The translations under genes and the position numbers were made by a program. A stretch of DNA of 50,388 nucleotides, taken from NCBI GenBank assembly GCA_030012235.1, contig JASCXY010000003.1, forward strand, positions 1 through 50,388. The letters are read 5' to 3'. This DNA comes from Balneolaceae bacterium ANBcel3. GTDB lineage: Bacteria; Bacteroidota; Rhodothermia; Balneolales; Natronogracilivirgulaceae. Below, in pieces: positions 1 to 8,468 of the stretch. Each line of letters begins with the position of its first letter. Position 1 is the stretch's first letter. A model generated the notes under the pieces. That model searched no databases and was not told the DNA's origin. It worked only from the letters and a program-made list of their open reading frames with translations.

Positions 1-1
1 T

Positions 2-2743
2 CTCACAATCACCATGAGAACAGCCGGAACCAGCCTGGCCGGACAGGCCACCGGACCCGGTGTGATTGCCGATGTTTCCCGTCATATGAACGCCATCCTC
101 GAAGTATCACCGGAAAAACGCACGGCACGCGTACAGCCCGGAGTTATAAGAGATCAACTTAATCATCAGCTTAAAGAGCATGGTCTCTTTTTTGCCCCCG
201 ACACTTCTACCACCAACCGGTGTATGATCGGTGGCATGGCCGCCAATAACTCCTGTGGATCGTATTCTATAAAGTATGGAACCACACGGGAACACCTCCT
301 TGAAATTAAGGCCGTTTTGGATGACGGAAGCTTCGTCGTCTTTAAACCTTTAACGGAGAAGGAACTGAATGAAAAACGAACACTTGAAACCCGGGAAGGT
401 GAAATCTATCGCCGTATGTACTCGCTCCTGAGAGATAACCGGAATCTGATCTTTGACAAGGCCCCACACCCCGAAGTCTTTCGAAGAAATACCGGATACG
501 CCCTCGACAAATTGTGCGAAATGCATCCTTTTACCGAAGGCGGACGCCCGTTTAATATGTGTGAACTTCTGGCTGGAAGTGAAGGAACACTCGCTCTTTT
601 TTCGGAATTACTGGTCTCTCTGACCCCGGCTCCTTCTCAAAAAGTGTTGGTTATTTCTCAGTTTAACCGACTGGATGATGCACTTGAAGCCACAGTAATG
701 GCTGTTAAACACAAACCTGCCGCCGTAGAACTCGCTGATAAAAAAGTTCTGGACGCAACAAAAGGGAATCCGCTTCACCGAAGAAATCGTTTTTTCCTGT
801 ATGGTGACCCGCATGCCATTCTAATAACAGAGTTTCATGGCACAGAAAGTGACGGGGTATCTGGTAGAGCAACCGTACTCCTTGATGAACTTCAAAACTC
901 GTTTGCAGACTCATTTCACTCGCTTTTTTTAAAAGAAGAGGAGATGAAACGAATTTGGGATCTTCGAAAAGCCGGCCTCGGCCTTCTCATGGGGCACTTG
1001 TCGGATGCCAATTCTCCTGAGTTTGTGGATGATACCGCCGTTCGTGTAGAGGATTTGCCTTCGTACATCCGGGAATTCAGGAAAATCATGGAAAAGCATG
1101 GCCTGGATTGTGTCTATTATGCCCACGCTTCTGCCGGTGAACTGCATCTTCGCCCCATTTTGAATTTGAAAACCCGCGAGGGACTGGAAAAAATGAAAGC
1201 GGTGGCTCAGGAAACCGCTGATTTGGTGAAGAAGTATCGCGGATCTCTGTCCGGCGAACACGGCGATGGCCGTTTGCGTGCTCATCTGATTGAATCAACA
1301 TACGGAACCGAACTTTATCAGCTTTTTAAACAGGTGAAGGAAATATGGGATCCGGACTACCTGTTTAATAAGGGAAAAATCATCTCCCCTCCACCCATGG
1401 ATCATCAACTCAGGTATTCTCCGGAATGGAAGGATATTGAGGTTCCAACCATTTTTAAATGGCAGGAAACCAAAGGTTTCGGCAAGGCACTTGAAGCGTG
1501 TAATGGTGCTGCCGAGTGCCGGAAACTTACGTTTAGCGGGGGAATGATGTGCCCTTCGTACCGTGCAACTCTGAATGAAATAGACAGTACCCGTGGCCGT
1601 GCAAATCTGTTGAGACAGCTCTTTTCCCGGGACTCAGCGGACGCTTTTTCTTCTAAGGAAATCCGGGAGGCTCTTTCTCTGTGTCTCTCTTGTAAAGCCT
1701 GTAAAACCGAATGCCCGGCCAATGTGGATATGGCGAAACTGAAAGCCGAGTTTACACATGGATGGCATGAACGTCGGGGTATTCCGGCCGATGATCGCTT
1801 TTTCGGTAACCCGTTTGGCATCTATCCGCTCGCTTCGATGTTTCCCCGCCTGACAAACTTCAGCCTGAAGAGTCGCCTGATTAAAGGGCTTCTCTCGCGT
1901 TCTATTGGCCTTGCCCCCGAACGGTCACTTCCGGATTTCGCTCCCAAATCATTTATTTCACTGCTTCGTGAGCAAGATCTCCCGTCTGTCAAACCTTCCG
2001 GAATTCCCGGGGTCGTATTGCTGGCAGATTATTTTAATACGTATCATGACCCGCAGATCCCTCTCGCCGCACTAAATCTGTTTAAACTTCTCGGTGTTCC
2101 GGTGCACGTTCAGGTTCCTTTTTCAAGTGGTAGAACACAGCTTTCCCGGGGATTGCTTAAACAGGCAAAAAGTATCGCCAAATCAAAGATTCTGGAGCTG
2201 CATCCTTTTGTACAAAAAGGGTTTCTTATCACCGGCCTTGAGCCCGGAGAGGTGCTGACTCTTCGTGATGAATACCCCGATTTTTTTAGTGGTTCGTTGC
2301 ATCAAAAAGCACTGGAACTGCAACAATCTACGCTCCTGTTTGAGGAGCTTCTTTTAACGGATACGTTTCTTCCACTTCTTCAAAAGACCGTTAATGGAAA
2401 CGGCCAGCCGGTGCTTCTTCAAAATCATTGTCACAGTATCCAGCTAGGTAATGAAGACGCTTTAAAGAACCTTTTTGAAGCTACCGGATATCAGCCCTCT
2501 GTATTGTCATCGGGCTGTTGCGGAATGGCCGGAAGCTTTGGTTACCAGAAAAAAAACTACGCCGTTTCTATGGATATAGGCTCTCTTGAACTGTTCCCGG
2601 CTGTTGAGAAAGCGGCTCCGGAGTCACAGATTTGTGCCCCCGGATTCTCCTGCCGACACCAGATTCATGATGGCACCGGCAGAAACCCCTCACATCCCGC
2701 AGAGATTCTATGGAAACAAAGAAACCGTTCAGAATCAGAATAA
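2..2743 (+). CDS. FAD-linked oxidase fused to 4Fe-4S and CCG domains (5' partial)
   Basis: The reading frame is open to the left edge, and the ATG at 14 lies inside the FAD-binding motif (RTAGTSLAGQA), so the true start is upstream of the window. Counting from that ATG, about residues 1-450 form the flavin-dependent D-lactate/glycolate dehydrogenase-like part (PCMH FAD-binding domain plus FAD-oxidase C-terminal domain, with SGEHGDGR). An iron-sulfur part follows, with CxxCxxCxxxCP at C557, C560, C563 and C567. A CCG (heterodisulfide reductase-like) domain ends the protein with GCCG at residues 834-837. In this family a 2-hydroxy acid is oxidised by FAD and electrons leave through the cluster to the respiratory chain. 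The substrate cannot be read from the sequence. It may be D-lactate, glycolate or another 2-hydroxy acid. The gene stops inside a palindrome shared with the convergent PAS gene. Confidence 0.93.
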   Translation, partial: LTITMRTAGTSLAGQATGPGVIADVSRHMNAILEVSPEKRTARVQPGVIRDQLNHQLKEHGLFFAPDTSTTNRCMIGGMAANNSCGSYSIKYGTTREHLLEIKAVLDDGSFVVFKPLTEKELNEKRTLETREGEIYRRMYSLLRDNRNLIFDKAPHPEVFRRNTGYALDKLCEMHPFTEGGRPFNMCELLAGSEGTLALFSELLVSLTPAPSQKVLVISQFNRLDDALEATVMAVKHKPAAVELADKKVLDATKGNPLHRRNRFFLYGDPHAILITEFHGTESDGVSGRATVLLDELQNSFADSFHSLFLKEEEMKRIWDLRKAGLGLLMGHLSDANSPEFVDDTAVRVEDLPSYIREFRKIMEKHGLDCVYYAHASAGELHLRPILNLKTREGLEKMKAVAQETADLVKKYRGSLSGEHGDGRLRAHLIESTYGTELYQLFKQVKEIWDPDYLFNKGKIISPPPMDHQLRYSPEWKDIEVPTIFKWQETKGFGKALEACNGAAECRKLTFSGGMMCPSYRATLNEIDSTRGRANLLRQLFSRDSADAFSSKEIREALSLCLSCKACKTECPANVDMAKLKAEFTHGWHERRGIPADDRFFGNPFGIYPLASMFPRLTNFSLKSRLIKGLLSRSIGLAPERSLPDFAPKSFISLLREQDLPSVKPSGIPGVVLLADYFNTYHDPQIPLAALNLFKLLGVPVHVQVPFSSGRTQLSRGLLKQAKSIAKSKILELHPFVQKGFLITGLEPGEVLTLRDEYPDFFSGSLHQKALELQQSTLLFEELLLTDTFLPLLQKTVNGNGQPVLLQNHCHSIQLGNEDALKNLFEATGYQPSVLSSGCCGMAGSFGYQKKNYAVSMDIGSLELFPAVEKAAPESQICAPGFSCRHQIHDGTGRNPSHPAEILWKQRNRSESE

Positions 2744-2768
2744 CTCCCTGAAATTTCAGGGAGTTATT
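2739..2768. terminator. Perfect 30-bp palindrome between convergent genes, likely bidirectional terminator
   Basis: The arms are AATAACTCCCTGAAA (2739-2753) and its exact reverse complement (2754-2768). The TAA stop of the oxidoreductase (2741-2743) and the TGA stop of the opposing PAS gene (2756-2758 on the minus strand) both lie inside it. In either direction the RNA would fold into a hairpin ending in a short A/U-rich side, as expected for a two-way terminator. The U-tracts are short. Confidence 0.75.
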
Positions 2769-4015
2769 TCGGACTCCTTATCGACTACAACAACAGCGCC
2801 TTTGATATCAAAGGTGGGAAGCTTCACCGGTTTGGCATAGTCCATGACAGGGAGCACTTCTCCGTCTTTTTTTATCAAACGGTATTCGGCACAACGGGAC
2901 CGGCCGTCGTCTACTTTTTTCAGATGCTCCCGTGCCTTATCCTGATCTTCCGGGTGAATCAGCAATTTCCAGCCATCATAGCCTCTGCATTCATCACGAG
3001 TATAGCCGGTGATCTTCAGTACATCGTCAGATACCCACTTAAACTCCGGGTTTTTCTCCTGATTAAGCGCAATCCCGTATTTAAAATCACTTTTTGTATT
3101 AAAGATCCGGTTAAAATCCTGATTTCGCTGATATAACGTCTTGAGTACTTTCTTACGCAGAGAGATATTGCTGATCTCCATCCGCATTACTTTTTCCTCT
3201 TTCAATTCCAGCGGTTTGATACTGGCTTCAATCTGAATCGGCAAGCCGCTTTTATGCTGAAGTATAAACCGATAATCCGGCTGAGAAGAAAAATCCTGCT
3301 GCCAAAGTTCTTTAAAACGGGCTTCGAGAAGAGAACCATGCTTATCCGGCATAACTTCCCAGACTTTCATCTGTGTAAGCTCTTCTTTTTCGAATCCTAT
3401 GAGCTCCTGAAACGATTTATTGGCGAAACGAATGGAACCATCTGACGAAATATCCACAATGGTTCGTTTGGATGTCTCATAGAAATCATCCATCTCGATC
3501 TTGCTGTCAACCAGTGACTGCTCAACACGCTTGCGCTCCGTAATATCGTGCTGATACGAAACCCAGTGAGTAATTTTTCCATCGTGGTTTACCAAAGGAT
3601 GAATATCCCACTGATTTACAAACTCGGAGCCGTCTTTCCGATAGTTGATGGTTTGACCAAAAAAGGATTTTCCTTCAATGAGGGAATCTCTGAGCCGATC
3701 CAGCGTGGCCCGATCGGTCTTGGGCCCTTGAAGTATCCGGGGAGTTTTACCTAAAACTTCTTCTTTCTTATAACCCGTCATCCGCTCAAAACCATCGTTT
3801 ACATAGACAATTTTGGGGCCTGGTTTTTCAAGATCAAGCTCGGTGATAACTATAGAATCGTAGTCATTTCGAATTGCTGATTCTAATAATTTCAGTTCTT
3901 TTCGGGACCTGTCCCGTTCTTCAATGATTGACTCGACCAGATCTTTCAATGCTTCAACGGATGTTTCATCTTTGGCGTTAGCCTTGATGATTTGCATCAC
4001 TTTAAAGATATCCAT
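2756..4015 (-). CDS. Triple PAS-domain sensor protein without output domain
   Basis: The protein has about 419 residues from the chosen ATG at 4015 (MDIFKVMQ). The frame stays open further upstream, but that extension looks non-coding. A short helical, charged N-terminus (about residues 10-45) precedes three PAS domains at roughly 48-165, 180-290 and 300-415. The first reads GKTPRILQG at residues 89-97, which matches the flavin-binding LOV helix pattern except that the photoactive Cys position is Pro, so blue-light adduct chemistry is not expected. PAS/PAC phrases such as YVNDGFERMTGY and HDITERKR are clear. There is no kinase, GGDEF, EAL or DNA-binding domain, so it may pass a signal by binding a partner protein. 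Ligand and partner are unknown. It is convergent with the oxidoreductase and lies downstream of cdaA, 174 bases away. Confidence 0.85.
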   Translation of the reverse strand: MDIFKVMQIIKANAKDETSVEALKDLVESIIEERDRSRKELKLLESAIRNDYDSIVITELDLEKPGPKIVYVNDGFERMTGYKKEEVLGKTPRILQGPKTDRATLDRLRDSLIEGKSFFGQTINYRKDGSEFVNQWDIHPLVNHDGKITHWVSYQHDITERKRVEQSLVDSKIEMDDFYETSKRTIVDISSDGSIRFANKSFQELIGFEKEELTQMKVWEVMPDKHGSLLEARFKELWQQDFSSQPDYRFILQHKSGLPIQIEASIKPLELKEEKVMRMEISNISLRKKVLKTLYQRNQDFNRIFNTKSDFKYGIALNQEKNPEFKWVSDDVLKITGYTRDECRGYDGWKLLIHPEDQDKAREHLKKVDDGRSRCAEYRLIKKDGEVLPVMDYAKPVKLPTFDIKGAVVVVDKESEITP

Positions 4016-4189
4016 AGACTTGTTTTTTTTAAAGTAACAACGCAGTTTCTTATGCCTTCCAAGTAACGGCATATACAAATATGATGTAGAGAATAGATCC
4101 ATTCTATCCTTATGAATCATCAATACAACCGGAATCGTTCCCAATTCGTTCCGATCAGACCAAAATTATTCTGAAGATGTGCGAAGATA

Positions 4190-5008
4190 TTAAAGCTCCA
4201 GCTCAGACTGCCTGAAACTGGATGACTCCTTGTCTTCGTCTTTGGTCTCTCCCAAATGCTTTTCCATTTCATAACGAAGCTTTTGGATGGTCATTCCGCT
4301 GGTAAGAGACCCGTTATGAGCCACCGACACTCTTCCCGTTTCTTCGGAAACCACCAGGACCAATACGTCATTGACTTCGCTGATACCAAGCGCCGCTCGA
4401 TGCCGGGTTCCAAAAACAGAAGAAATACTCGGATTCTGACTAATAGGCAAATAGGCACTCGCTGCAAAAATTTTATTGTCCCTGATAATGACAGCACCGT
4501 CATGTAAAGGCGTATCTTTGTTAAAGATAGTGAGCAGCAACTCACTGCTGACTTTAGCATCAATTTTTACACCGGAATCCACCAGGTCATTCAATGCAGT
4601 TCCTTTAGAAAAAACGATGAGCGCCCCTGTCTTGGACCTGGACAAAGATTTGACGGCTTCAATGACCTCTTCGATAACAGAAAAGGATCCCCCCCGGTCG
4701 AAGAATCTGTAAAGACTGGTATTTTGACCGATGTTATATAATAGTTTTCGAATTTCCGGCTGAAAAATGATAATGACGGCAATAACCCCCACATCCAGCA
4801 TGCGTCGCAACAAGAAGTTGATCGTTGTCAGGCCGAACAAACTGACCAAACCGTTAACCAGAAATACAATGGACAGACCTATAACCACCGGAATAGCAAA
4901 GGATCCGCGAATCCAGCGGTAAAGCAACACGATAACAATGGCAATTGCCAGTGTTTCCAGCAAATCCTTAATTCCAAACTCCAGAAACCCGATCGGAAGA
5001 AACTCCAA
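4190..5008 (-). CDS. cdaA: Diadenylate cyclase CdaA
   Basis: This enzyme joins two ATP molecules to make the second messenger c-di-AMP at the inner membrane. The 272 residues fit the CdaA family. Three hydrophobic segments at about 16-31, 37-59 and 72-82 are followed by a DisA_N (DAC) domain. The catalytic DGA motif is at 170-172 and the ATP-binding RHR motif at 202-204, both intact. The C-terminal tail is charged. The gene follows folP on the same strand (101 bases apart), an arrangement I recall as common in Bacteroidota. The CdaR (YbbR) and glmM neighbours typical of Firmicutes are absent here. In better-studied bacteria c-di-AMP controls potassium and osmolyte balance and the cell wall; the targets in this organism are unknown. 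A candidate hydrolase for the linear product is encoded at 47200-48177. Confidence 0.95.
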   Translation of the reverse strand: MEFLPIGFLEFGIKDLLETLAIAIVIVLLYRWIRGSFAIPVVIGLSIVFLVNGLVSLFGLTTINFLLRRMLDVGVIAVIIIFQPEIRKLLYNIGQNTSLYRFFDRGGSFSVIEEVIEAVKSLSRSKTGALIVFSKGTALNDLVDSGVKIDAKVSSELLLTIFNKDTPLHDGAVIIRDNKIFAASAYLPISQNPSISSVFGTRHRAALGISEVNDVLVLVVSEETGRVSVAHNGSLTSGMTIQKLRYEMEKHLGETKDEDKESSSFRQSELEL

Positions 5009-5101
5009 TGCTTAACTCTGTTTTAAATAATGACGTGGTTATCTTTAGAACATAATATCGTTTATTTTTTAACGTATGGAAAGCGTCAAAGTGATTTGTT
5101 T

Positions 5102-5120
5102 CCGGGATTTTAACGCCCGG
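5102..5120 (-). terminator. Small GC stem-loop across the folP stop codon
   Basis: CCGGG (5102-5106) and CCCGG (5116-5120) pair around a 9-base loop that holds the TAA stop of folP (5110-5112). There is no U-tract, so this may be an RNA 3'-end or processing signal, or chance. Confidence 0.3.
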
Positions 5121-6000
5121 GTTCTTCAAACGAAGATATCGCCGAATACATCTTTACCATATCTGAGGCTTCCCTGACATCATGAACACGCAAGATGGAG
5201 GCACCATTCATGAGCGCATGATAATGAGCGGCAAGTGTTCCTTGGAGTCTATTCCCTACCTCTCTGGGTCCGTTTTGACCTGCCAACACGTGACCTATAA
5301 ATGATTTTCTGGAAGCCCCTGCCAAAACCGGATACCCAAATTCGGTAAAGGCCCTCAGATCGCCAATGATCTTTAGATTATGTTCTACTGTTTTACCAAA
5401 ACCTATTCCGGGATCCAGAATAATCTGTTTTACCCCGCATCCGGCGGCCTGATCCACCTTTTCATGAAAGAAAGTCACTATCTCTTTAATGAGATCGGAG
5501 TAAAACGGCTGATTCTGCATGGTCTGAGGATTTCCTATGCTGTGCATTATGACCAAAATAGCCTGATATTCTGCACATAGTTCCGCCAGGCGAGGCTCAA
5601 ATCGCAAACCGCTGATGTCATTTACTATATCCGCTCCGGCATCCAGCGCCTTTTTTGCTACACTGTATTTGGTGGTATCTACCGATAATAACACCTCCGG
5701 AAAGTGCCGGGCCGCATCTCTGATTACCGGGACGACCCTGGACGCCTCTTCTTCTTCAGAAACCGGAACGGCTCCCGGCCTGGTTGACTCTCCGCCAATA
5801 TCAATAATATGCGCTCCTTCGGTAGCCATTCGCTCAATGTGCTCCAGGGCTTCTTTCTCCTGTTGGAAGCGGCCTCCATCCGAAAAAGAATCCGGAGTCA
5901 CATTCAAAATTCCCATGATGGCTGGTGTTGAAACAGCAAGCGCCTTGCCCGAAAGGACAAAGCGCTTGTTATCAAAACTCCTGGAGATATTATTCACCAT
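5110..6000 (-). CDS. folP: Dihydropteroate synthase
   Basis: The enzyme condenses 6-hydroxymethyl-dihydropterin diphosphate with p-aminobenzoate in folate synthesis and is the sulfonamide target. The 296 residues form a typical TIM barrel. Diagnostic segments are GILNVTPDSFSDGG (30-43), DIGGESTRPGA (67-77), the conserved NDISG (127-131), ILDPGIGFGKT (194-204) and GASRKSF (228-234). It sits 30 bases after the ferredoxin gene and 101 bases before cdaA, so the three may be co-transcribed. No other folate gene lies in the window. Confidence 0.97.
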   Translation of the reverse strand: MVNNISRSFDNKRFVLSGKALAVSTPAIMGILNVTPDSFSDGGRFQQEKEALEHIERMATEGAHIIDIGGESTRPGAVPVSEEEEASRVVPVIRDAARHFPEVLLSVDTTKYSVAKKALDAGADIVNDISGLRFEPRLAELCAEYQAILVIMHSIGNPQTMQNQPFYSDLIKEIVTFFHEKVDQAAGCGVKQIILDPGIGFGKTVEHNLKIIGDLRAFTEFGYPVLAGASRKSFIGHVLAGQNGPREVGNRLQGTLAAHYHALMNGASILRVHDVREASDMVKMYSAISSFEEPGR

Positions 6001-6030
6001 TACCTCCGATAGGAAAATGTGACAATCCGA

Positions 6031-6363
6031 TCAATCTTCTTTGATCATATCTGCCGTTTTCTCTTTTTCTGCCCATTCGTCGGCATCCGGAAGCGGATCC
6101 TGCTGCTCATTGATCACATTGTCATCCCACAATTCAGCAAGACGCTCGTTCAGTTCGATGTAATGCTCCCACTTTTCAGGTACTTCATCATCCGGGAAAA
6201 TGGCTTCGACCGGGCATTCAGCGACACAAGCATCGCAATCTATACAATCGTCCGGGCTAATGGCAAGAAAGTTTGGCCCTTCACGAAATGCATCTACGGG
6301 ACAAACCGCAACACAGTCCGTATATTTACAATTCACGCATGGTTCAGCAACTACGTATGTCAT
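6031..6363 (-). CDS. fdxA: Seven-iron-type ferredoxin (3Fe-4S/4Fe-4S)
   Basis: This 110-residue soluble electron carrier has two cluster motifs. The first is [18 protein letters not shown], in which the second motif cysteine is followed by an insertion before the next one, as in Azotobacter-type FdxA. The second is [16 protein letters not shown]. The acidic C-terminal extension ([13 protein letters not shown]) is also typical of that family. A good Shine-Dalgarno-like AAGGAA (6370-6375) lies 6 bases before the ATG, supporting the start. It is followed after 30 bases by folP. Its redox partner is unknown. Confidence 0.92.
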   Translation of the reverse strand: MTYVVAEPCVNCKYTDCVAVCPVDAFREGPNFLAISPDDCIDCDACVAECPVEAIFPDDEVPEKWEHYIELNERLAELWDDNVINEQQDPLPDADEWAEKEKTADMIKED

Positions 6364-6458
6364 GTTTAATTCCTTGCTTGTTAATTAATTGAAAACTGAC
6401 TTATCCTTATTGGATTTATACGATAATAAAAAATCCTTTACTTCTTTCAGACGCTAAT

Positions 6459-6473
6459 TTATTTGATAAATAA
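6459..6473. repeat. Short AT-rich inverted repeat upstream of the ferredoxin gene
   Basis: TTATTT and AAATAA surround a GAT centre about 95 bases before the ferredoxin ATG. It could be an operator or part of a promoter, but AT-rich repeats this short also occur by chance. Confidence 0.2.
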
Positions 6474-6482
6474 GACAGATTC

Positions 6483-6519
6483 AATCCAAATAAAAGAAAA
6501 GCCTCGGGTTATTTGGATT
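6483..6519 (-). terminator. Stem-loop across the stop codon of the NPP phosphodiesterase gene
   Basis: AATCCAAATAA (6483-6493) is the exact reverse complement of TTATTTGGATT (6509-6519). The 11-bp stem starts inside the last codons, and the TAA stop (6509-6511) is part of it. The loop is 15 bases. There is no strong U-tract after it, so factor-independent termination is uncertain. Confidence 0.45.
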
Positions 6520-7720
6520 CTCTGAGAATCCCTTTCAAAACTTCCAGGGAACCGTCGTTCTCAGCCGGTTCAAGGCCCAAAAGCTCACACACCAGCTCGT
6601 AAATATGAGTCAGCTCAAACGGCGGGATGGTTTTTCCGGAAACGATATCAGGGCCCATTGCCATAAATATAGTTCGCATTGCCGGCTCGCGGTGATCCCA
6701 TCCATGATTCCCGGCCAAAATGCCGCGGCGCTCAAAAAAGGGCCGGCTGGTTATGCTCCAGGGCAGATCTGCAACCATAATGATCGGAGGAGTCCTTCGA
6801 TGACTTCCTATCCGAAACTCTTCCGGCAGCTGATCTTTTTTATATACCCGGTAATGTTGCTCCGATGACTTCAGAGCCTCATATACTTCTTCCTTCTTTC
6901 CATCTTCGGGTACAATCATGGCAACGGCTCCCCATCCGACCACACGTACATCCCCCAGATCGATGACTTCATCTAAAAAAATCAGCTTCTCCTCAGACAA
7001 TGCCGCCATTCCATGATCAGAAACAAAAAGAATATTGGTATGTTCATTGAGTCCATGAACACGAAATTCCTCCAACAAATACCCTATCACTTCATCCATT
7101 TCTGCAATCGCTGCGGTCATCTCATCGCTGTCCGGCCCGTACCGGTGTCCATATGAATCCGGTTTACTGAAATAGAGGGTTACAAAACCCGGACGCTCTC
7201 CCGGTGCGGAAGACAACCAGGTAACGACAGAATCCACTCGTTGCTTATAGGGCAAACTACCATCGTACGGATACCATCTGGACGGACGTATTCCTGAAAT
7301 CTCGGCCTCACTGCCCACCCAAAACATAGATGCCGTCCCGACTCCCTGCTTTTCTGCAGTGACCCAAAGCGGCTCCGCCTCGTACCAACGCCCTTTTACG
7401 ATTTCATCCCGATTTCCCAGGCTGAACGTGGCATCCCATTCCGGATCGTACATCGTATTGGATAAAATGCCATGGTTTTCAGGATACATCCCGGTTACAA
7501 TGGAATAGTGATTCGTGAAGGTCATGGTCGGAAACACCGGTATCATATATTCCGCCGATACACCCTGTTCTTTAATCCAGTCGAAGTGAGGTGTTTCCGT
7601 TCGCTCAAAGTATTCCGGCATAAATCCGTCTATGGAGATAAGTAACACCGAATGCTCTTGTGAAGCTGAAACCGATACCGATAACAGCAATGCAATGATC
7701 AGACTGTACAAGTGTTTCAT
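6509..7720 (-). CDS. Secreted ectonucleotide pyrophosphatase/phosphodiesterase (NPP family)
   Basis: This 403-residue protein of the alkaline phosphatase superfamily should hydrolyse phosphodiester or pyrophosphate bonds of nucleotides or related substrates in the periplasm. A signal peptide covers about residues 1-20. The zinc ligand D31 lies in ISIDG, and the likely nucleophile T67 lies in PTMTFTNHYS. The later metal ligands appear in order: KPDSYGHRYGP, VSDHGM and GNHGWDH. The length matches bacterial NPPs. The gene reads toward the ferredoxin gene 145 bases away and diverges from the small outer membrane gene at 7985. Family members differ in substrate (nucleotides, choline phosphodiesters), and this cannot be settled here. 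Confidence 0.92.
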   Translation of the reverse strand: MKHLYSLIIALLLSVSVSASQEHSVLLISIDGFMPEYFERTETPHFDWIKEQGVSAEYMIPVFPTMTFTNHYSIVTGMYPENHGILSNTMYDPEWDATFSLGNRDEIVKGRWYEAEPLWVTAEKQGVGTASMFWVGSEAEISGIRPSRWYPYDGSLPYKQRVDSVVTWLSSAPGERPGFVTLYFSKPDSYGHRYGPDSDEMTAAIAEMDEVIGYLLEEFRVHGLNEHTNILFVSDHGMAALSEEKLIFLDEVIDLGDVRVVGWGAVAMIVPEDGKKEEVYEALKSSEQHYRVYKKDQLPEEFRIGSHRRTPPIIMVADLPWSITSRPFFERRGILAGNHGWDHREPAMRTIFMAMGPDIVSGKTIPPFELTHIYELVCELLGLEPAENDGSLEVLKGILRESK

Positions 7721-7984
7721 TCGAACCCTGGCATAATTGTTCTGTGGATTTTCAGCCTTATATCGTACACATCTAATGATAGTTTACTATATTTACAAGG
7801 CCAGACAGACCTGCTCCGTCAGACAGTACCTTCCGGAAGGACTTACATTTAATATCCATAGTTTTGCGTACAATACACACACATGCCTGGCATTTATAAA
7901 CTTTATGTGCAACTTCTGACAAATATTTACATCTCTCTACTACTCTTTGACTTTTTTAAACCTCCTAACCGCTTTGTTGTTGAA
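7721..7984. promoter_or_regulatory. Divergent intergenic region with a candidate -7 element
   Basis: These 264 bases separate two divergent genes and must hold both promoters. TATATTTAC at 7788-7796 matches the Bacteroidota -7 pattern TAnnTTTG except for the final base. It lies about 190 bases before the ATG at 7985, so the transcript leader would be long. No clear -33 TTG was seen at the expected distance, and no further small gene was recognised. Confidence 0.3.
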
Positions 7985-8443
7985 ATGCGAAAAACGGCTA
8001 TACCTTTTCTTTTTCTTTTCATCTTTACCCTTGGAACGGTTGAAAGCTATGCTTCAGACCAGAATAAAGGGGTAGGTGTCTTAATCGGAGATCCAACCGG
8101 AATCAGTTTTGCCCTGCGCACCCAAACCGACCGGGCCTTTGCCGGTGGACTGGCATGGTCTTTCAGAGGCCATTCCACCATGCATTTCCATCTGGACTAC
8201 CTTTTCTATCATCATGGGATCATCCCTGTAGAGAAGGGTTCATTGCCCCTTTACTATGGATTAGGAGGAAGGCTGCGCTTTGGAGATACGGACAAACTTG
8301 GAATTCGGATCCCTCTGGGAATCGCCTATCAATTTGAAAATGACCCGATTGAGCTCTTTTTTGAAATCGTACCCATTTTAGAGTTGGTGCCAGGTACAGC
8401 ACTTTCAGGAAATGCTGCGATAGGTATCCGCTATTACTTTTGA
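7985..8443 (+). CDS. Small outer membrane beta-barrel protein (DUF3996-like)
   Basis: The frame opens at 7883, but the ATG at 7985 gives a classic signal peptide (MRKTAIPFLFLFIFTLGTVESYA), so I use this start (152 residues). The mature part opens with GVGVLIGDPTGISF and is built of alternating polar and apolar stretches ending in IGIRYYF, whose terminal Phe is typical of proteins inserted by BamA. The pattern resembles the DUF3996/BAPKO_0422 barrel family. The function is unknown. It is convergent with the CheY/metallo-beta-lactamase gene, 14 bases away. Confidence 0.75.
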   Translation: MRKTAIPFLFLFIFTLGTVESYASDQNKGVGVLIGDPTGISFALRTQTDRAFAGGLAWSFRGHSTMHFHLDYLFYHHGIIPVEKGSLPLYYGLGGRLRFGDTDKLGIRIPLGIAYQFENDPIELFFEIVPILELVPGTALSGNAAIGIRYYF

Positions 8444-8468
8444 TTCCGGTTTGTGGCTCAGGCCGGAA
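8444..8468. terminator. Inverted repeat between convergent genes
   Basis: TTCCGG (8444-8449) and CCGGAA (8463-8468) pair with a 13-base loop that contains the TGA stop of the minus-strand gene (8458-8460). It starts directly after the TGA stop of the plus-strand gene (8441-8443). A shared weak terminator is possible. U-tracts are poor. Confidence 0.35.

Noticed and set aside
1405-1821. 138-codon open frame on the minus strand inside the oxidoreductase gene
   Set aside because: It overlaps a conserved iron-sulfur domain, has an odd Arg/Ser-rich composition and no family features.
14-2743. Full-length oxidoreductase gene starting at the first ATG
   Set aside because: The frame is open to the left edge and the ATG lies inside the FAD-binding motif, so the gene is cut by the window.
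4016-4144. N-terminal extension of the PAS protein to 4144
   Set aside because: The extra residues are unlike a PAS sensor N-terminus. The start at 4015 gives a helical lead directly into the first PAS domain.
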